The notes: generated from the sequence alone by a model not told the origin. 64,000 nucleotides of DNA from Blastobasis lacticolella (GCA_905147135.1 LR990056.1:10116001-10180000), one strand, 5' to 3'. Shown: positions 45,335 to 57,669, counted from the stretch's first letter. Made by a program: numbers and translations.

Positions 45335-46010
45335 CTTACATCGGGGGATTGATAGGCAGTGACTTTTTTAGTTTAGTTGTGTGTATTTAAAAAATATAAA
45401 TACTATATTTTTGTATTACACAAATGACAATGTTTAATAATAATTGTAAATTATAATTTAAACTGTAAATAAATGATTCCCTTTCTCCAATATTGTAAAT
45501 ATCACTTTTAATGTAAATAATAAAACTAAAAAAAATATATTAAAAAGATACAAACAGTTTTGATAGCGCAAAAAAATATATTTTATAAACTTCAGAATAA
45601 GATATCCAAATTGCCGCAACAAGTCTGTTCAATTAACTTGAAACATTTGACCAAATTGATCCAACCAAAAACCCTTCTTCCTCATTGTCAAAGCCTGCGC
45701 ATTACGAAGGTCAAGCGCTAATTAAAATAAATAGGAAAAACAATCAGGACCTTGTGAAACATCGCACATCGATTTCAAATCCTCAAATTATACACCTCAT
45801 TGGCGATTTAAACCTTTCAAGAGTAACAAAGGTCAGTTGTTTCTCTTGCAACAAAATAATAGCGCCGAGAAATCTTTGTTGCTTTAAGCTATTCTGTGGG
45901 TATTTCCGTGTTTTTTGGAGGATTAGGTTTTAGCCGTTGGTGTCTAGTAAAGTAAATACGATCCATTGACAAGGGGAAGTATAGATATAGACCAGTTATA
46001 GACAAATCTT
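45335..46010. other. AT-rich non-coding DNA
   Basis: An 82-codon frame (45685-45933) shows no recognised motif. Confidence 0.4.
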
Positions 46011-46017
46011 TCATCAT

Positions 46018-46220
46018 CACAGCCCATAACAGTCCACTGCAGGACTAACGGCCTCTCCCGCGAGAGGGGAGGTTATTGCCATAATCTCCACGCTTGGCAG
46101 ACGGGTTGGAGATCTCATTGAAAACGCTGCTGCCCATTTTCCAACCTATGGAGAATCTAGATCTTTTGTTCGAAAACATTAGTCACCTTGTACAACACCC
46201 ACAAGTGTAAAGCGCAGAAA
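46018..46220 (-). repeat. family E repeat
   Basis: 'aacagtccactgcaggacta' to 'aacattagtcaccttgtaca', same order as 10741-10996. Confidence 0.65.
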
Positions 46221-46224
46221 GGGG

Positions 46225-47330
46225 ACAAATCTTTACTTGGCCCAAATACACATCCAAAAGAATAAAAAATTGATTTTACAAAAAAGGAAAGTAAGGCGAT
46301 GTGACGTCGAATCAAACTGGACCAGTCTCAGTGCAATGCTACGAAGGGCAACAGCCAATCACAGCGCTGATTTTCAGGCTGACCTAGAGTTCGATGCGCG
46401 TACTATGTGACCGAAGTACTAAAAACATTTTTATGTAATATTCTGTGACGAGGTTCGAAAATGGTTAGCAACATTGTCTGTTGCGTATTTTCATTTTTGA
46501 ACATTGCGATCTAAATCCGCCTGCAATCGTGGAGATTACGATAATATGCTCCACAAATGTGAAGAAGGCTCAAGTGCATCACTGTTATGGCCTGTTAATG
46601 AGGTCATGTGAACCTTGGTATCTTATGAGAACACATTCAGCCCAACTTGCACCAAATTCTTAAACACGTTTAAGTTGACGTTTTTTGTTTAGGTATTACC
46701 TTAAATGCGTTTCAGAATTAAGTACAAGCCGCCCTTAGATACTTACATAGCTTGTCTCCGAGATGTGTAGGTACCTATTACTTAATAAAGTATCTTTACT
46801 TCAGTCTATTCAACTTTACCGGACCGCACACGGCTAACATAAACTATCACGCCAGTACTTACGTACTTATTACTCAAATATTTGGAACGAACCTAGTAAT
46901 TTCGTATTTAATGAGGCTGTAAGGGCCCTGATTACTATTCGCATTAATCAACCTGTTGCTGATGGCGATGTCTCTTTCGCTCCCAAACGATTTGTCTCCC
47001 ATCTCGCTCACTGCAGTGGTACCATTTGTTTCTAGCTATGCAAATGTCACGAGTACAGCCCGTCATCGGAATGCGTCCCACAGAGACTGCATAGAGTAGG
47101 TTTTACGGCTGGCACGGCCTGGCACACGTCGTCATTACTTTCGTCTATTTTCTCAAAATAATTTGAAAATGATAGATATTAAGATTACATAATTGAGATC
47201 CACATAGCCCTTTCACATATACTTAGATTTTGTAATAATTTTTTTTCAACTTGTATGACTATAAAAAAGAGGGATTTTTGTATTGTCATACGGTAGGCAA
47301 ATTCGAAATTTGTCTATTTAATTTTACGTT
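46225..47330. other. non-coding, no recognised feature
   Basis: Nothing supported. Confidence 0.4.
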
Positions 47331-47339
47331 ACACATCCG

Positions 47340-47425
47340 CATTTGGGTGTCACAGATATTCAAATTTCACCTAAATCGGTCCAGTAGCTTCGGTGACAAA
47401 CGGACAGACAGACACTCAAGTCTAT
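47340..47425 (+). repeat. LINE/SINE-type tail remnant
   Basis: 'caaatttcacctaaatcggt', 'ccagtagcttcgg', then 'acggacagacagacac' is a common insect repeat tail. Confidence 0.5.
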
Positions 47426-47479
47426 CCGTCCCCGTCTCAGCCATTTTACTTTGAAAGTTCCGTTTTGTTTTTCAGACGA

Positions 47480-48275
47480 ACGGAGCCTTAAAATTAGATT
47501 TGACATTTTACCTTCGGCAGCTGTAATCTGACACACACAACAAGAGGATGATATGGTAGTACATATTTGTTCTTGATTCGAGTATGGTACCCCCATAACA
47601 TTCACACGAAGCAAAAATATTGATAATAACTAAATGTGGAATACTTATAATACCCAAACTCTATACCTACTTATATTTTTATCGACAATACCGGTCGAAA
47701 ACACACAATATGATTGTCAACAAATTATAAATTCATGATATGGACAACATTATTGACTTGTGACAGCCTATAGTCTCTACTCTAGCTCTACTACGAATTT
47801 AGGTGTTTATAGATGGCTGGCATGTTCGGCTTTAGACATTTTCCGATTTAGTCATGAATTACTCATTAGAATAGAGTGTACGAAATGGTAGAATACGCGC
47901 GGGGTGTCTGTTCTTTGACTTTAACCATTCTTCTTTTTCTTATCAAGTCGATGGACTAAACTCCTTACACTTTATACTCATATTATGGCAAATGTCCTCA
48001 ATACTTAGACAATAATGTTGTTGTCTAATGACTTATTTGAGTTGCCCATTTGATAAGAATCGACATCGCTTGATCGGTGTATTTACCCATGATGTAATTA
48101 GGGGTATTTGACATTTATTTTTCCTAAAGAATAGGTGCCTAGGGCTTATACCTACCAACCGGCGTTCTGTTCGAATTCCACTCGGGACCCTGTACCAATG
48201 GGATTTTGAGGGGGTTTCCTTAATACTAAATAATAAAAATGGCGTTGTGCTTTCGCGGTCGACGACCGGGGATCG
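47480..48275. other. non-coding, no recognised feature
   Basis: Nothing supported. Confidence 0.4.
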
Positions 48276-48279
48276 GGGA

Positions 48280-48458
48280 TTGCTACCAGGTGAACCTGGC
48301 CAGATTGAATCATGGTTACACATTCAATCACCTGAATGTGCGGTTTTCATCACGATGCTTTCTATCACTGGCACCGTAAGAGCATCGTTAGTATTCAACT
48401 AATGTGTGACTGAACATGACTCAGAAAAGTGTCATTGGTACATGGCCGCAGTGGGATT
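48280..48458 (-). mobile_element. SINE family 2 fragment
   Basis: Body blocks 'taccaggtgaacctggccag' (antisense), 'agagcatcgttagtattcaa' and the start of the head 'catggccgcagtgggatt'. Both ends are missing. Confidence 0.75.
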
Positions 48459-48890
48459 GTTTCCTAATACTAAATACATTACGTTATTATAGATGTATAT
48501 ATGACAGTTTGTCATTTTTGGAACTACAGCGTAGGCAGTTTCACGTTATCGTGTATCAAATCAAAAACTTCACTGATGAAAGCGGTTTTCAATTAATTAC
48601 CTAGCTATTTTAATGGCAAAGGTCTCGTAAGCTATATTGCAAGAGTTTTCTTATGAAATTCATTCCTTACTTGAGTTAACGCGTTTTTAGCGCGCAACGT
48701 TTATGCGCATAACTACATCAATCTAATTACCTATAAAACATGTTTTCTTACAGAATAAGTTTTGTCAGTTGATGCTAATATAACGTTTTATTCTAGTTTC
48801 ATTCTTACTTTAATAAAAACTTGGACACAAATGTGTGAAATATGAAATATAATGTTTGCTTACGCTTCTCTAATTTCAACAATAAATATG

Positions 48891-49020
48891 GTTGGACAAA
48901 TTCACACGGCGCCATCTAGCCCTAAAGTAAGCAAAGCTTGTGTTTTGGGTGTTGAATAACTGATAAACTACTTATTTAATTTTTTTTAAACTACTACACC
49001 CAGACCCGTAAAAGTAATAA
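48891..49020 (-). mobile_element. SINE family 1, tail only
   Basis: 'attcacacggcgccatctag' to 'acacccagacccgtaaaagt', without the tRNA head. Confidence 0.65.
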
Positions 49021-49199
49021 AAATTCATCATAATAAACTAAGTAAGTCACTCTTAAGATTTTGTTATACCTAAATGCTTAGGAATAGGTACAAGGCGTCT
49101 ATTTAAGAGTCACCTAAGTTTAGTGAAACGTCTTAAATATTTACGAAACCCTAGTGTCCCTATCATACACACTCATACACACACAGCTTGGGTAGGCCT

Positions 49200-49345
49200 T
49201 CTACAAGGTGGACCGACGATCTGGTAAAGATCGCAGGTACCAGCTGGATGCCGAAGGCACAGGACCGCCTTTGTGGAGATCACTGGGGAGGCCTAGGCCC
49301 AGCAGTGGGCGTCCATCGGCTGTTGATGATGATGATGATGATGAG
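49200..49345 (+). mobile_element. LINE 3' tail with (GAT)n end
   Basis: 'gtggaccgacgatctggtaa', 'agctggatgccgaaggcaca', 'cccagcagtgggcgtcc', then seven GAT/ATG units. The cleanest copy of this tail in the window. Confidence 0.8.
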
Positions 49346-49349
49346 TGTC

Positions 49350-49915
49350 CCTGTCGAATGATTGAGGATCCAACCTTGCCGGCTGTCATCGCAACCAAGT
49401 GTCACAACTAGTTGCAAAGATATATTATTCTCTACACGCCACTGGTTGCGGTAACAACCACATCGTACTCTTGAATAATACTGTAAGTAATAACTAAATC
49501 GCCAAAGAACTGCTAATTCACTTAACTGGCACATTTACTTTCAATATATCGACATAGATTTACAGATACTATACACGTAACTTACACATGCCTAAGAAGT
49601 GTTGCGTAATTGCCAGACCGCACAAAACCTGCGCTTGCACACCGTGACTGACGATATTAGCAAAATGAACCTTATTACTAAGGCATAGGCTTTATTGTAG
49701 CTCGCGACAAATTTTACTTGAGCAAAATAAAGTGCGATCATCACGAATGTGTTACTAAAAATACACACTGGTTGGTTTACTAATAAAGTGTGTAATTTTT
49801 AATACGATAGGAAAACTTTTGACGTACTTCGTGCTGTTAGTCCTTACACAGATAAGAAATTCATGCAAGGAACAGTATGGCAACGGAGCCGTATTTCAAA
49901 TACGGTCATCCAGAA
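49350..49915. other. non-coding, no recognised feature
   Basis: Nothing supported. Confidence 0.4.
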
Positions 49916-49919
49916 ATAT

Positions 49920-49975
49920 TCACAGCCCATAACAGTCCACTGCAGGACTTAGAGCCTCTCCCACGAAAGGGGAGG
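49920..49975 (-). repeat. family E fragment
   Basis: 'cataacagtccactgcagga' and 'ctctcccacgaaaggggagg' only. Confidence 0.7.
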
Positions 49976-49979
49976 TTAG

Positions 49980-50660
49980 ATAAGTTCTACTAAGTGTATT
50001 CATACTACAGGTAAATCGGTCAATTTTTGTAATGAAAGATTCGAAATAATTTAATATTCTCAGATCTTACTCTGCGTTATTGTTACAACAGTTACCCATT
50101 CCGTTATCGAGTTACAAGAATATTCATTTAAAGCCATAACTTTGGAACGTTTCCGACAAAACTAACTACCACCTAAGACTATTTAGACGCAGCAAATAGC
50201 TTTCTACACTTATCAAAGCAAACCAACCAACCAAAGGAGGCTTGGCTTAAGTAAACATAATCGGATCCAATGACCATAATGGTAATTTATATAAATGTTT
50301 TTCCATCGAGTATGTAAAAATATTATTGGGTTCTGATGGGGGTTTTTGGGACTTATCTGAACAATTGCTCTAAGAGGTCCGACACGTACCCCGAGGTACC
50401 GGGTACGAACCGCAGTGCCGTCATGCACCAAGGACTCTTTTCTGAGTTATGTATGATCTGTTTAAATTGGCTTGTCTTATTTGGTGAACAAACAATGCCT
50501 ATAGATGCCTATACATTGTCTATAGATGTCTTGAATTATACAAGAAACACATCGAATGTAAATTTCAACGAATTCTGCTGCACATTATCCATTTAAATAC
50601 ATAATTTCCTCAACCAAATAAGACAAGTCAGTCTGGACAGATTATACATTAGAACACTAA
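49980..50660. other. non-coding, no recognised feature
   Basis: An inverted pair 'cttgtcttatttggt' / 'accaaataagacaag' spans 50468-50628 and may mark a degraded fold-back element. Confidence 0.4.
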
Positions 50661-50667
50661 CCTATGA

Positions 50668-50878
50668 TGATAATAAAGCATCGTGATGAAACCTGCACAT
50701 TCCTTGCACATTCATTGCCTGAATAGGCGACAGGATGTGTATCCTCGATCCAATCTGGTCAGTTTCCCCTATTAACGGGGTCACAGAGAGCAGATGGCAG
50801 TTGCTCCACTGTAATAACCTGATCTGCCAAATCCTGGACAATGGTCATGGAAGACCCTCCGCAACATTAACGCCAATT
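50668..50878 (+). mobile_element. SINE family 2, 5'-truncated
   Basis: 'catcgtgatgaaacctgcac' through 'ctgatctgccaaatcctgga' to 'cattaacgcc'. Confidence 0.75.
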
Positions 50879-51261
50879 TATTCACAATTTTAAATTAGTA
50901 CAGTCAGTTGTTGAGTGATACGGAGTGAGTGATAATTGACAAGTGACAGCTCAACACAAATAAAATAATATACTGGAGTGCATATTAATTAATTTATCCA
51001 ACTAAAGGTTCTAATTAACGTCAATCTCGGTGTTGTGGCTTAACAATGGACGTAAAAGCTGTTAAGTGTATATCGTAGGTTGCATACACTATTTACACTT
51101 GAGTGAGTCCGCGATACCTAGCTAGTATTATACCGCAGTTCACAACTACTAAAGTCGAATACACACGGCGGGACTGATCTAGGAGGCAGCTAGATAATTA
51201 AATAGTAATCCTTACGAAGTATGAAATAAATTCCTTTCGGATACGGAGGACGTGGTTGGAC

Positions 51262-51405
51262 GTCCGACCAAGGTCGATTTCCTGCATATTCAGGCGACTG
51301 AACCTTGGTCCAATCTGGTCAGATTCCCCTGCTATCATGGTTACAGAGAACTTCCTGGATCATGGTCAAGGCACAACCAAGATATCAATGCCGAGATGAC
51401 CGTTG
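51262..51405 (+). mobile_element. SINE family 2 fragment, mutated
   Basis: 'tattcaggcgactgaacctt', 'ccaatctggtcagattcccc' and 'caatgccgagatgac' with internal deletions. Confidence 0.6.
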
Positions 51406-51428
51406 ATACACTGCATGCGTTACTATAG

Positions 51429-51600
51429 CAACGGCTGCTGTTGCCGTGTCGTCCGTGTGCCTCATACTTCTGTCCGCGTGTAGTCCCGTCGACAGCACGC
51501 GGGCGGCACAGCGCCGGCAGCCGTCTTACAGTGCCACAATATTTTCTAACCCAGTGACGGGCGGCGTTGTTCAAATAAATTTCACATGGAAGCGCAGCCA
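51429..51600 (+). CDS. candidate exon encoding a secreted N-terminus
   Basis: A GC-rich patch follows the possible acceptor actatag|. The frame reads TAAVAVSSVCLILLSACSPV (hydrophobic, signal-peptide-like), then DSTRAAQRRQPSYSATIFSN and PVTGGVVQINFTW. Composition and third-base use look coding compared with neighbours. There is no upstream ATG in frame and no good donor at the end, so it may be an internal exon, a broken retrocopy or chance. The family is not recognised; a loose resemblance to the beta-barrel start of superoxide-dismutase-like proteins is not firm. Confidence 0.25.
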
Positions 51601-51609
51601 TTTCTCTTC

Positions 51610-51830
51610 AGTTCCAGTTTTGCCCACCGGGTCAGATAAGTTTGTTACATGCCTTTGACTGTGGCAAAAAATGCGCTCCCTGTCATAGCTCATAGGTTCA
51701 GTACCAGTTTTCATCACTGAGTCAGATAAGTTTGTGGCACTGTACATGCCTTTGATTTAGGCAAAAAATGCGACACGCCCATTGCTCATAGCCAGATAGC
51801 TAGGTGTAGGTACACCAAACGTACTAGGTG
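51610..51830 (+). repeat. imperfect tandem duplication (~105-bp unit)
   Basis: 'gggtcagataagtttgt...catgcctttga.t..ggcaaaaaatgcg...gctcatag' occurs twice in a row, diverged by substitutions and short indels. Confidence 0.8.
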
Positions 51831-52199
51831 GTTTATAAAGTGATCAGTCAAACGTCTCACTCTTTATGGATGAGCCTCTAGGCTAGGCAGTAAAAAGCAT
51901 GTCCAATCGACGGGCCGTTCCGAGCCGCGGCCACCGAAGCCACCGTTACAGGTAATTGGCAGACCAAAAGTACGGGTTACACGCACTTGACATGTGGGCC
52001 ATTGATTCTTCGCAACGGAACAGGTATTTTGCACACAATTAATAGAAAACTGGTGTGTGAAGGCTTGCCGTTAAAACTGTTGAAGCTATGTGATGAAAGT
52101 GTTGTGATTATTATAAGCAAGAAAATTTATAACGAGATAAGTGTTCTTTATTAGACTGTGCTATGAGATAAACGGATTATGGAGTATGTCTAATTTTTT

Positions 52200-52380
52200 T
52201 TTTTTTTGTCTAAGGAGGCAATACGGTCAGACGATCGACCTGACCTCCGCGATCTCCTCTTTTCTGTACGGGATCTCTACGTATAGCTCCCGTATTGTGA
52301 GGTTTCAAAGAAACTTTCTTCCACGCACTCTTAAGGTTGTGGAATGTGCTGCCTGCTGAAGATGAAGTTCTTCAATTAGG
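52200..52380 (+). mobile_element. LINE ORF2 C-terminal remnant
   Basis: Plus-strand RFQRNFLPRTLK followed, after a frameshift, by LWNVLPAED, the jockey-type C-terminal motif. An oligo(T) run precedes it. Confidence 0.6.
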
Positions 52381-52489
52381 TTAGTTAGTAATTAGGTTTT
52401 CTGTATCTAACTACCATCTGTCTGTATGGTATAGCATTTGAAATTGTCTTAAAGGTGAGCTATTTGGTGAGGATATCATAAATATCAAC

Positions 52490-52660
52490 AGGGATATGTG
52501 GAAATAGCAGCCCAAACCATTATCAAGAAAGATGTCGCGTGGAAAGAGTAAGAACCGATAGATTGACATCACTTGGAAGAGCCAACGGCTTACGACTTGC
52601 GAAAATGCTGAAAACCGTGAAAAAATTGATGGCATACGCCGGGATGACTGCTTGAATGAT
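52490..52660 (+). mobile_element. LINE C-terminal remnant (RTE/CFDP2-like)
   Basis: 'attgacatcacttggaagag', 'ccaacggcttacgacttgcg' is the sense copy of the 18.7 kb family, ending in 'atgatcatgatcatcat'. Confidence 0.65.
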
Positions 52661-52929
52661 CATGATCATCATTATAAAGTAAGTAAAACTATCGATACAT
52701 CATTTTATGTCGAACCGAAATCAATACATTACTGTCGACTCATGTAATTAATCATGATGACATTTTGAAACTACACAGATAAAGATTTCTTTTTACATAA
52801 CCGTGTGACAAACGACCAGGCAGCGACCTGATGGAAAGTGGTAACTGTTGCTCATAACATTTACGATTGATACATTTGAGCGTCGTTAAATATGTGTTAT
52901 TACTAAAAAAAATTTTATATTACACAAGA

Positions 52930-53000
52930 CAGGCATTGGCCGCGATCTCACCTGTTGGTAAGTGACGATGCGGCCGAAGATGGAGTATGCCCGTGAGGTG
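52930..53000 (-). mobile_element. LINE 3' tail, family J fragment
   Basis: 'aggcattggccgcgatctca', then 'cctgttggtaagtgacgatg' and 'gcggccgaagatggagt'. Confidence 0.65.
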
Positions 53001-53004
53001 AGGT

Positions 53005-53805
53005 GTAAGCTGCTTCTTCTTATGCCTGAATAAGTTGGCTACATGTATTTCAACTCTGAACGCAACAATAAGCAATTTTCTTGGCAGCAGAAATCCTATC
53101 GCACGGTAACTACCAAACTAAACATAATCACTTCATATTTGTTTGTGGTCGGCGGGGATAATCACACCATATACCACATATGCCATCAGTTAACAGGCTT
53201 GCTCACTTTACCTCCCTCTGTTATAAAAAGACCTTTATTTCGAAGCCAAATACCTACACCACTTTCACTACTACCACAACCACAGTACAAAACACTCTTC
53301 TACAAACGACGTGTGCCATTGCACTTAACTTTAGGCGAAACGCCTAAGGAAAAAGCATTGTCTTAACCGACCTTATGTGGAAATTAAACCGTTGGTCACT
53401 CTAAACTATAAAGTTTTTGTTACTTCTAAATGCTTAGAAATATCTTAGAGCGGCAACTTAAAAGTCGCCTAAGTCCAGTGAAATCAGGCTCTAGTCTCAC
53501 TCCATAGAGCTTTTAAAAACGCCATGATAAGTACTCATATTGTTTGTAATCACTGTGCAAGTAGGTATACTTACATGAAAACAAAAAGCGGTCTGTCCGT
53601 CTACTGAATCCATATGGATGTGCCGACTGAGGCGTAAAGCGAATGAGAAACAATAACTATACATGAAGCTGTGTGAAGTGTAATTGGAGATAACATGTTA
53701 CAAGATTTCTACAAGTATCGAAGAAAGGTAGTAGCTAGGTGCTTTCAATATCGTATGCAGGTAATACAGCGAGCTTAGCTAAGCTGAATTCTACGATAAG
53801 TATCG
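53005..53805. other. non-coding, no recognised feature
   Basis: A 107-codon frame (53043-53366) has no recognised domain. Confidence 0.35.
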
Positions 53806-53810
53806 TAGGA

Positions 53811-54016
53811 TCTACACATAGTAAAAAACAAAGTCGCTTCCCGCCGTCCGTCCTTATGAATATAAGTAAGCTGAGATCTTTTAACTACGCAAAGGATTTT
53901 AATGCGTTTTTCAACAAAAGATAGAGTGATTTGAAAGGAAAGTTTATAAGCAAGATAAAAAGGGTAGGTAGAGGTAAAGTAGGTTTACGCGAACGAAGTC
54001 GCGCCGGGTCTACTAG
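53811..54016 (+). mobile_element. short non-autonomous Helitron
   Basis: TC start after A, CTAG end before T, 206 bp. A hairpin (cgcg...cgcg) precedes the end by about a dozen bases. Start block 'aacaaagtcgcttcccgccg' and end block 'gcgccgggtctactag' identify the family. Confidence 0.8.
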
Positions 54017-54699
54017 TAAAAAATAAAATGGAATCAACGTAGGTGTTATGATCAATATTCTGTGACGTAGGACAGGGTTTCTTAAAGTGGGATACGTAGC
54101 ATGTGTATCAGCGGTCCGCATTAGCTCAGTTAAAACGTAAATGATAGGCTTAACGTATTTAATATAATATAATTCTTTCAAAGATATGTTAAAGGCCGGA
54201 TGGCTCCCCGTGACAGTATATTAGTAATCTTTATTAGAAGTACTCTTGGAAACGAATTCGATAATGTTTTTTAAATAATAAACTAAGAAAACGAATTTGT
54301 TATTTATTTACTTGTTGTTGTATAATTTATGTTGTTAGTGCTATACTCTTTGCCCGTGACTTATTTCGATTTTCGGATTAAACACTAAAGAACTGGTTTT
54401 AACTAGCCTCGAACTGTCCCTACTCCCAACCAATCAGCCTTGAATAGTCGTCACTGCACTTCACATCGATGTGTATGGTGTGAACATTGACTCTTGTGTT
54501 CTCCAATTCGGTTAGCAGCTCCACAATATTGCGGAATTCCTAACACTGCATTAATAAGGCGGATGATGGATGATCCGCATGATGCAGCCTTCACTTTCGA
54601 CTTCTCCTATTAGATAGAACTCTTGATTTGATTGCTATGTTATACGAAACGTTTGAAGGAGCAGTGGACATATGCCCGCTTGTACAATACCGTTACGAT

Positions 54700-54815
54700 A
54701 GAAAGAAACGATATGGAACGATACGATAAGAAGCGATAGCGACGATAGGAAAAAGGATAGGGATAGGGATAGGGAAGGCTAGAGAGGGAAACGATAGAGA
54801 GAGACAAAGTTACTA
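54700..54815 (+). repeat. purine-rich low-complexity tract
   Basis: Runs of 'gatagg', 'cgatacgata' and 'gagaga'. No unit is maintained for long. Confidence 0.8.
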
Positions 54816-55379
54816 ATCGAATGACTATCTTTGTGACATCACATCACCAGCCCGTAACAGTCTACAGCTGATAAAGTTCAGATAAGGCTCAAGACACGCC
54901 TTCTCCATATTAGTAGAGGGTTGAATCTCCACGTTTAGCAGGCTTGAAGATGTAGAAAATTCTTGACATAAAACAGTTGCTGCCACTAGAAAAACCTTGA
55001 ATTCGATTCAGTTGCATATTTTCGTGACATAGTCATCATTGAATAGAGACTAGGTTGTACTAGAATAGCTTATTGCAAGATTGTTGCATAAGTATACCTA
55101 CTCTTAGATACGTGCCACTAAGCGTGAAAACTAATGAATAGGTAACTCTACTCTACTCTACATGAATGCAATGTTTTGTAAGCGATGCATCTAGATTTTG
55201 CACTCGGATTTGCGCAGTGTCTTTACCCTTGGCACTCTTGTATCTCTCCTATTGTATTTACCAATATCGTGCGAGACGCAATGTCAAATTCTAGCGTGTA
55301 AAATTCGTTTTATTGTCGCAACGACGATGAACTGTGAACTCATTCGTAGATTAGCCGCTTTGGTTCAACCTTTATAATG

Positions 55380-55555
55380 CACGGATAAGGAATGGAATAC
55401 GTTGCCTGTGAGTGTGTTCCATGAACATTATAATCTGGACGCCTAGGCTAGAGTGAATAGGTTGTTCATAGACAGGCATGCTCCATCTTCGACCGTATCG
55501 TCACTTACCAATAGGTGAGATGGCGGTCGAATGCCTGGCTAGTCCAATATAAAAA
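55380..55555 (+). mobile_element. LINE 3' tail, family J
   Basis: Sense copy: 'gcctgtgagtgtgttccatg', 'tctggacgcctaggctagag', 'aggtgagatggcggtcgaat'. Confidence 0.65.
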
Positions 55556-55559
55556 AAAA

Positions 55560-56325
55560 TTCTGAGTAATAATTTTAATTATGAGTAAAACTACTACTAC
55601 CTACTAAAATTATCCATTCTATCCAACGCGCATTCCCTTAAGGCAGCTCGGACGAATGCATCAAGAAATCGTTTTGACACAAAAAGTAACTCTGAATCAT
55701 ATTAATAAGGCAGTGTTTTATACAAAAATTGTATCAATTGACCGTTGCCGGCGAGTGCGTCGCGTGGGACGCTGTAATTACCAACTTATCTTTACGACTC
55801 CCAACTCCTACGTCAGTTTGAACTCGCATACAACAGCCCCTTTCACCGGCCGCAACTATAACTTTGTAAAGACATAAGTTGCAAACTTAACGCTGTCAGT
55901 TGGAGCAGTCTGCTTGTCGTACAATTTGCAGGAGCTTCTCAGTGGAGCAACTGCAAAGTTAAGTTTGCGTCAACTGACAATGGCTGCGCAGTCGCACGCT
56001 CATTGTGCGAAGAGTTTAAGTAAACTAGTGCAGTGTAACTGTGGCCCGCCGCGTGTTGAGCCAAGTCGTGAAAACGTGACATGACAGTGATAAGTGGAGC
56101 TTGCGCCGAGAAGTAACGCTGAGGGTGCGGTATTTGGGATATAGGTATAGCTGTTGGTCGCTCTTATTCTAATACTGTTTTATATGATCTTCATATGATG
56201 CGAGTTTAAAAGATACTCTACCGGTCCAATTGTTTTAAACTCAAAATACCCCATTAACTAATACAATCTGATAGCTGCCCAGCAAGGCAAGCAAGCACAA
56301 GTGCGGCAACGATACAGCTAGCGCC
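55560..56325. other. moderately GC-rich non-coding stretch
   Basis: CpG content is raised at 55735-55775 and 55980-56130, with several short inverted words (gcaaacttaac, gtcagttg). It might be regulatory, but no exon is supported. Confidence 0.3.
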
Positions 56326-56329
56326 GCGG

Positions 56330-56425
56330 GAGAGCGTTTGTTTCCTTCTCTCAAGACTAACATGAAAGAGATAGCAGTATCTATGTCGCGCCTTTTCTCG
56401 CTTGTCGCGCGCGAGAGCACACTTG
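56330..56425 (-). repeat. GC-rich repeat family L
   Basis: Reverse copy of 38637-38745 ('cgcgcgacaagcgagaaaag' on the minus strand). Confidence 0.65.
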
Positions 56426-56509
56426 TGCTAGCCGTGCTGATCTGTAGTCCGTCAAGTTTATGTCGCACTAAAGTTGATCTAAGCGCGCTAACGAGTTGTC
56501 GATCCTAGG

Positions 56510-56665
56510 CATTGAGTCCGCTAATTTACAATTTACTAAAAGCACTATTAAATTGTAATTGGATTGCAGTCGCAGCTCAATGGCAGTTTTACGCGTGTTT
56601 TGGTATTCTGCGACAATTAAAACTGCCGGTGAGCTGCTATTACGATCCAATTATAATTATTCAGA
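56510..56665. repeat. family K repeat
   Basis: 'gtaattggattgcagtcgca', 'ctcaatggcagttttacgcg', then inverted 'aactgccggtgagctgc' and 'gatccaattataatt': a fold-back arrangement. Confidence 0.6.
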
Positions 56666-57019
56666 ATTTGCATAGAACACCTGCAGTATTCGGTGTTAAG
56701 CAGTTTCCTGAGGATGCTCTGGGGAGGAGGGAAATGTGCTCTCGAGCTAGGGAGCTAAAATGACATTCATTATTTTAAATCTAATGAATTATGGTAACCC
56801 GTGAATTTAGGCCAAATACCAGCAAAAACATAATGTCGTTTAAATTCAAGATTTATTACTTTTTCGTGTAACAATTTCATCAAGACATCAGTTATGAGCG
56901 CGTTGAAGTCTTTCCTAAGAAAAACTGAAATAACGTCTGAATAAAAAACTCGCATACTTACAATGTGCAAATTATGTGTGTTATATAATTCAACTTACTT
57001 ATTAAGTATAAGTAGTTAT

Positions 57020-57036
57020 TCATCATCATCATCATC
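57020..57036 (+). repeat. (CAT)n microsatellite
   Basis: Five to six CAT units at the 3' end of the neighbouring SINE. Confidence 0.8.
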
Positions 57037-57038
57037 GT

Positions 57039-57315
57039 GGCGTCAATGTCCCGGTTGTGCTCTCGCGAACGAGGGCCCGGGGTCCGCCTTGACCATGATC
57101 CAGGATTTGACAGATCAGGTAATTACAGTGGAGCGACTGCCATCTGGCCTCTATGCTATCAGGGGAAAATGACCAAATTGGATCATGGTTACACATTCAG
57201 TCGCCCGAATGTGCAGTTTTCATCAAGTTGTTTTTCCTCACCGTAAGAGCATCGGTTAGTATTCAAGTAATGTACATTACTCAGAAAAGAGTCACTGGTA
57301 CATGGTCGGAGTGGG
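57039..57315 (-). mobile_element. SINE family 2, head-truncated
   Basis: Complete body and 3' end ('gggacattgacgcc' plus ATG-type tail on the minus strand); only the edge of the tRNA-like head is left. Confidence 0.8.
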
Positions 57316-57411
57316 AGATAAGTAGTTATCCATAATGTACAATAATACTTAGTCGCACCAGTAAATTTTTGATTCGGTTGTTCATAATTTAAATAAGCAT
57401 TTTATTATGTA

Positions 57412-57583
57412 CCAGTGGATCTGGCGCGACTTCGTACTTTACCCCTACCTACCCTTTTTATCTTGCTTATAAACTATTTAGTGTCGAAAACCACATTAAA
57501 ATCCATTGCGTAGTTTAAAATATCTAAGCGTTCAAAAAGCAGACAGACGGCGGGAAGCGATTCTGTTTTATACTATGTATTGA
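57412..57583 (-). mobile_element. short non-autonomous Helitron
   Basis: Minus strand: TC start preceded by A, CTGG end followed by T, 172 bp. Blocks 'atagtataaaacag', 'cgcttcccgccgtctgtctg' and 'acgaagtcgcgcca' match the 53.8 kb copy. Confidence 0.75.
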
Positions 57584-57604
57584 TACCTACAATAATAAAT
57601 AATC

Positions 57605-57662
57605 ATCTCGGCGTTAATGTCCCGGTTGTGTCAGGGGCCCGGGTCCGCCTTGACCATAATAC
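57605..57662 (-). mobile_element. SINE family 2, 3' end only
   Basis: 'ctcggcgttaatgtcccggt' and 'gggcccgggtccgccttgac', 5'-truncated. Confidence 0.75.
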
Positions 57663-57669
57663 GGTAGTC

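Noticed and set aside
49208..49411. 67-codon frame with a run of aspartates
   Set aside because: Translation of the LINE tail and its GAT microsatellite.
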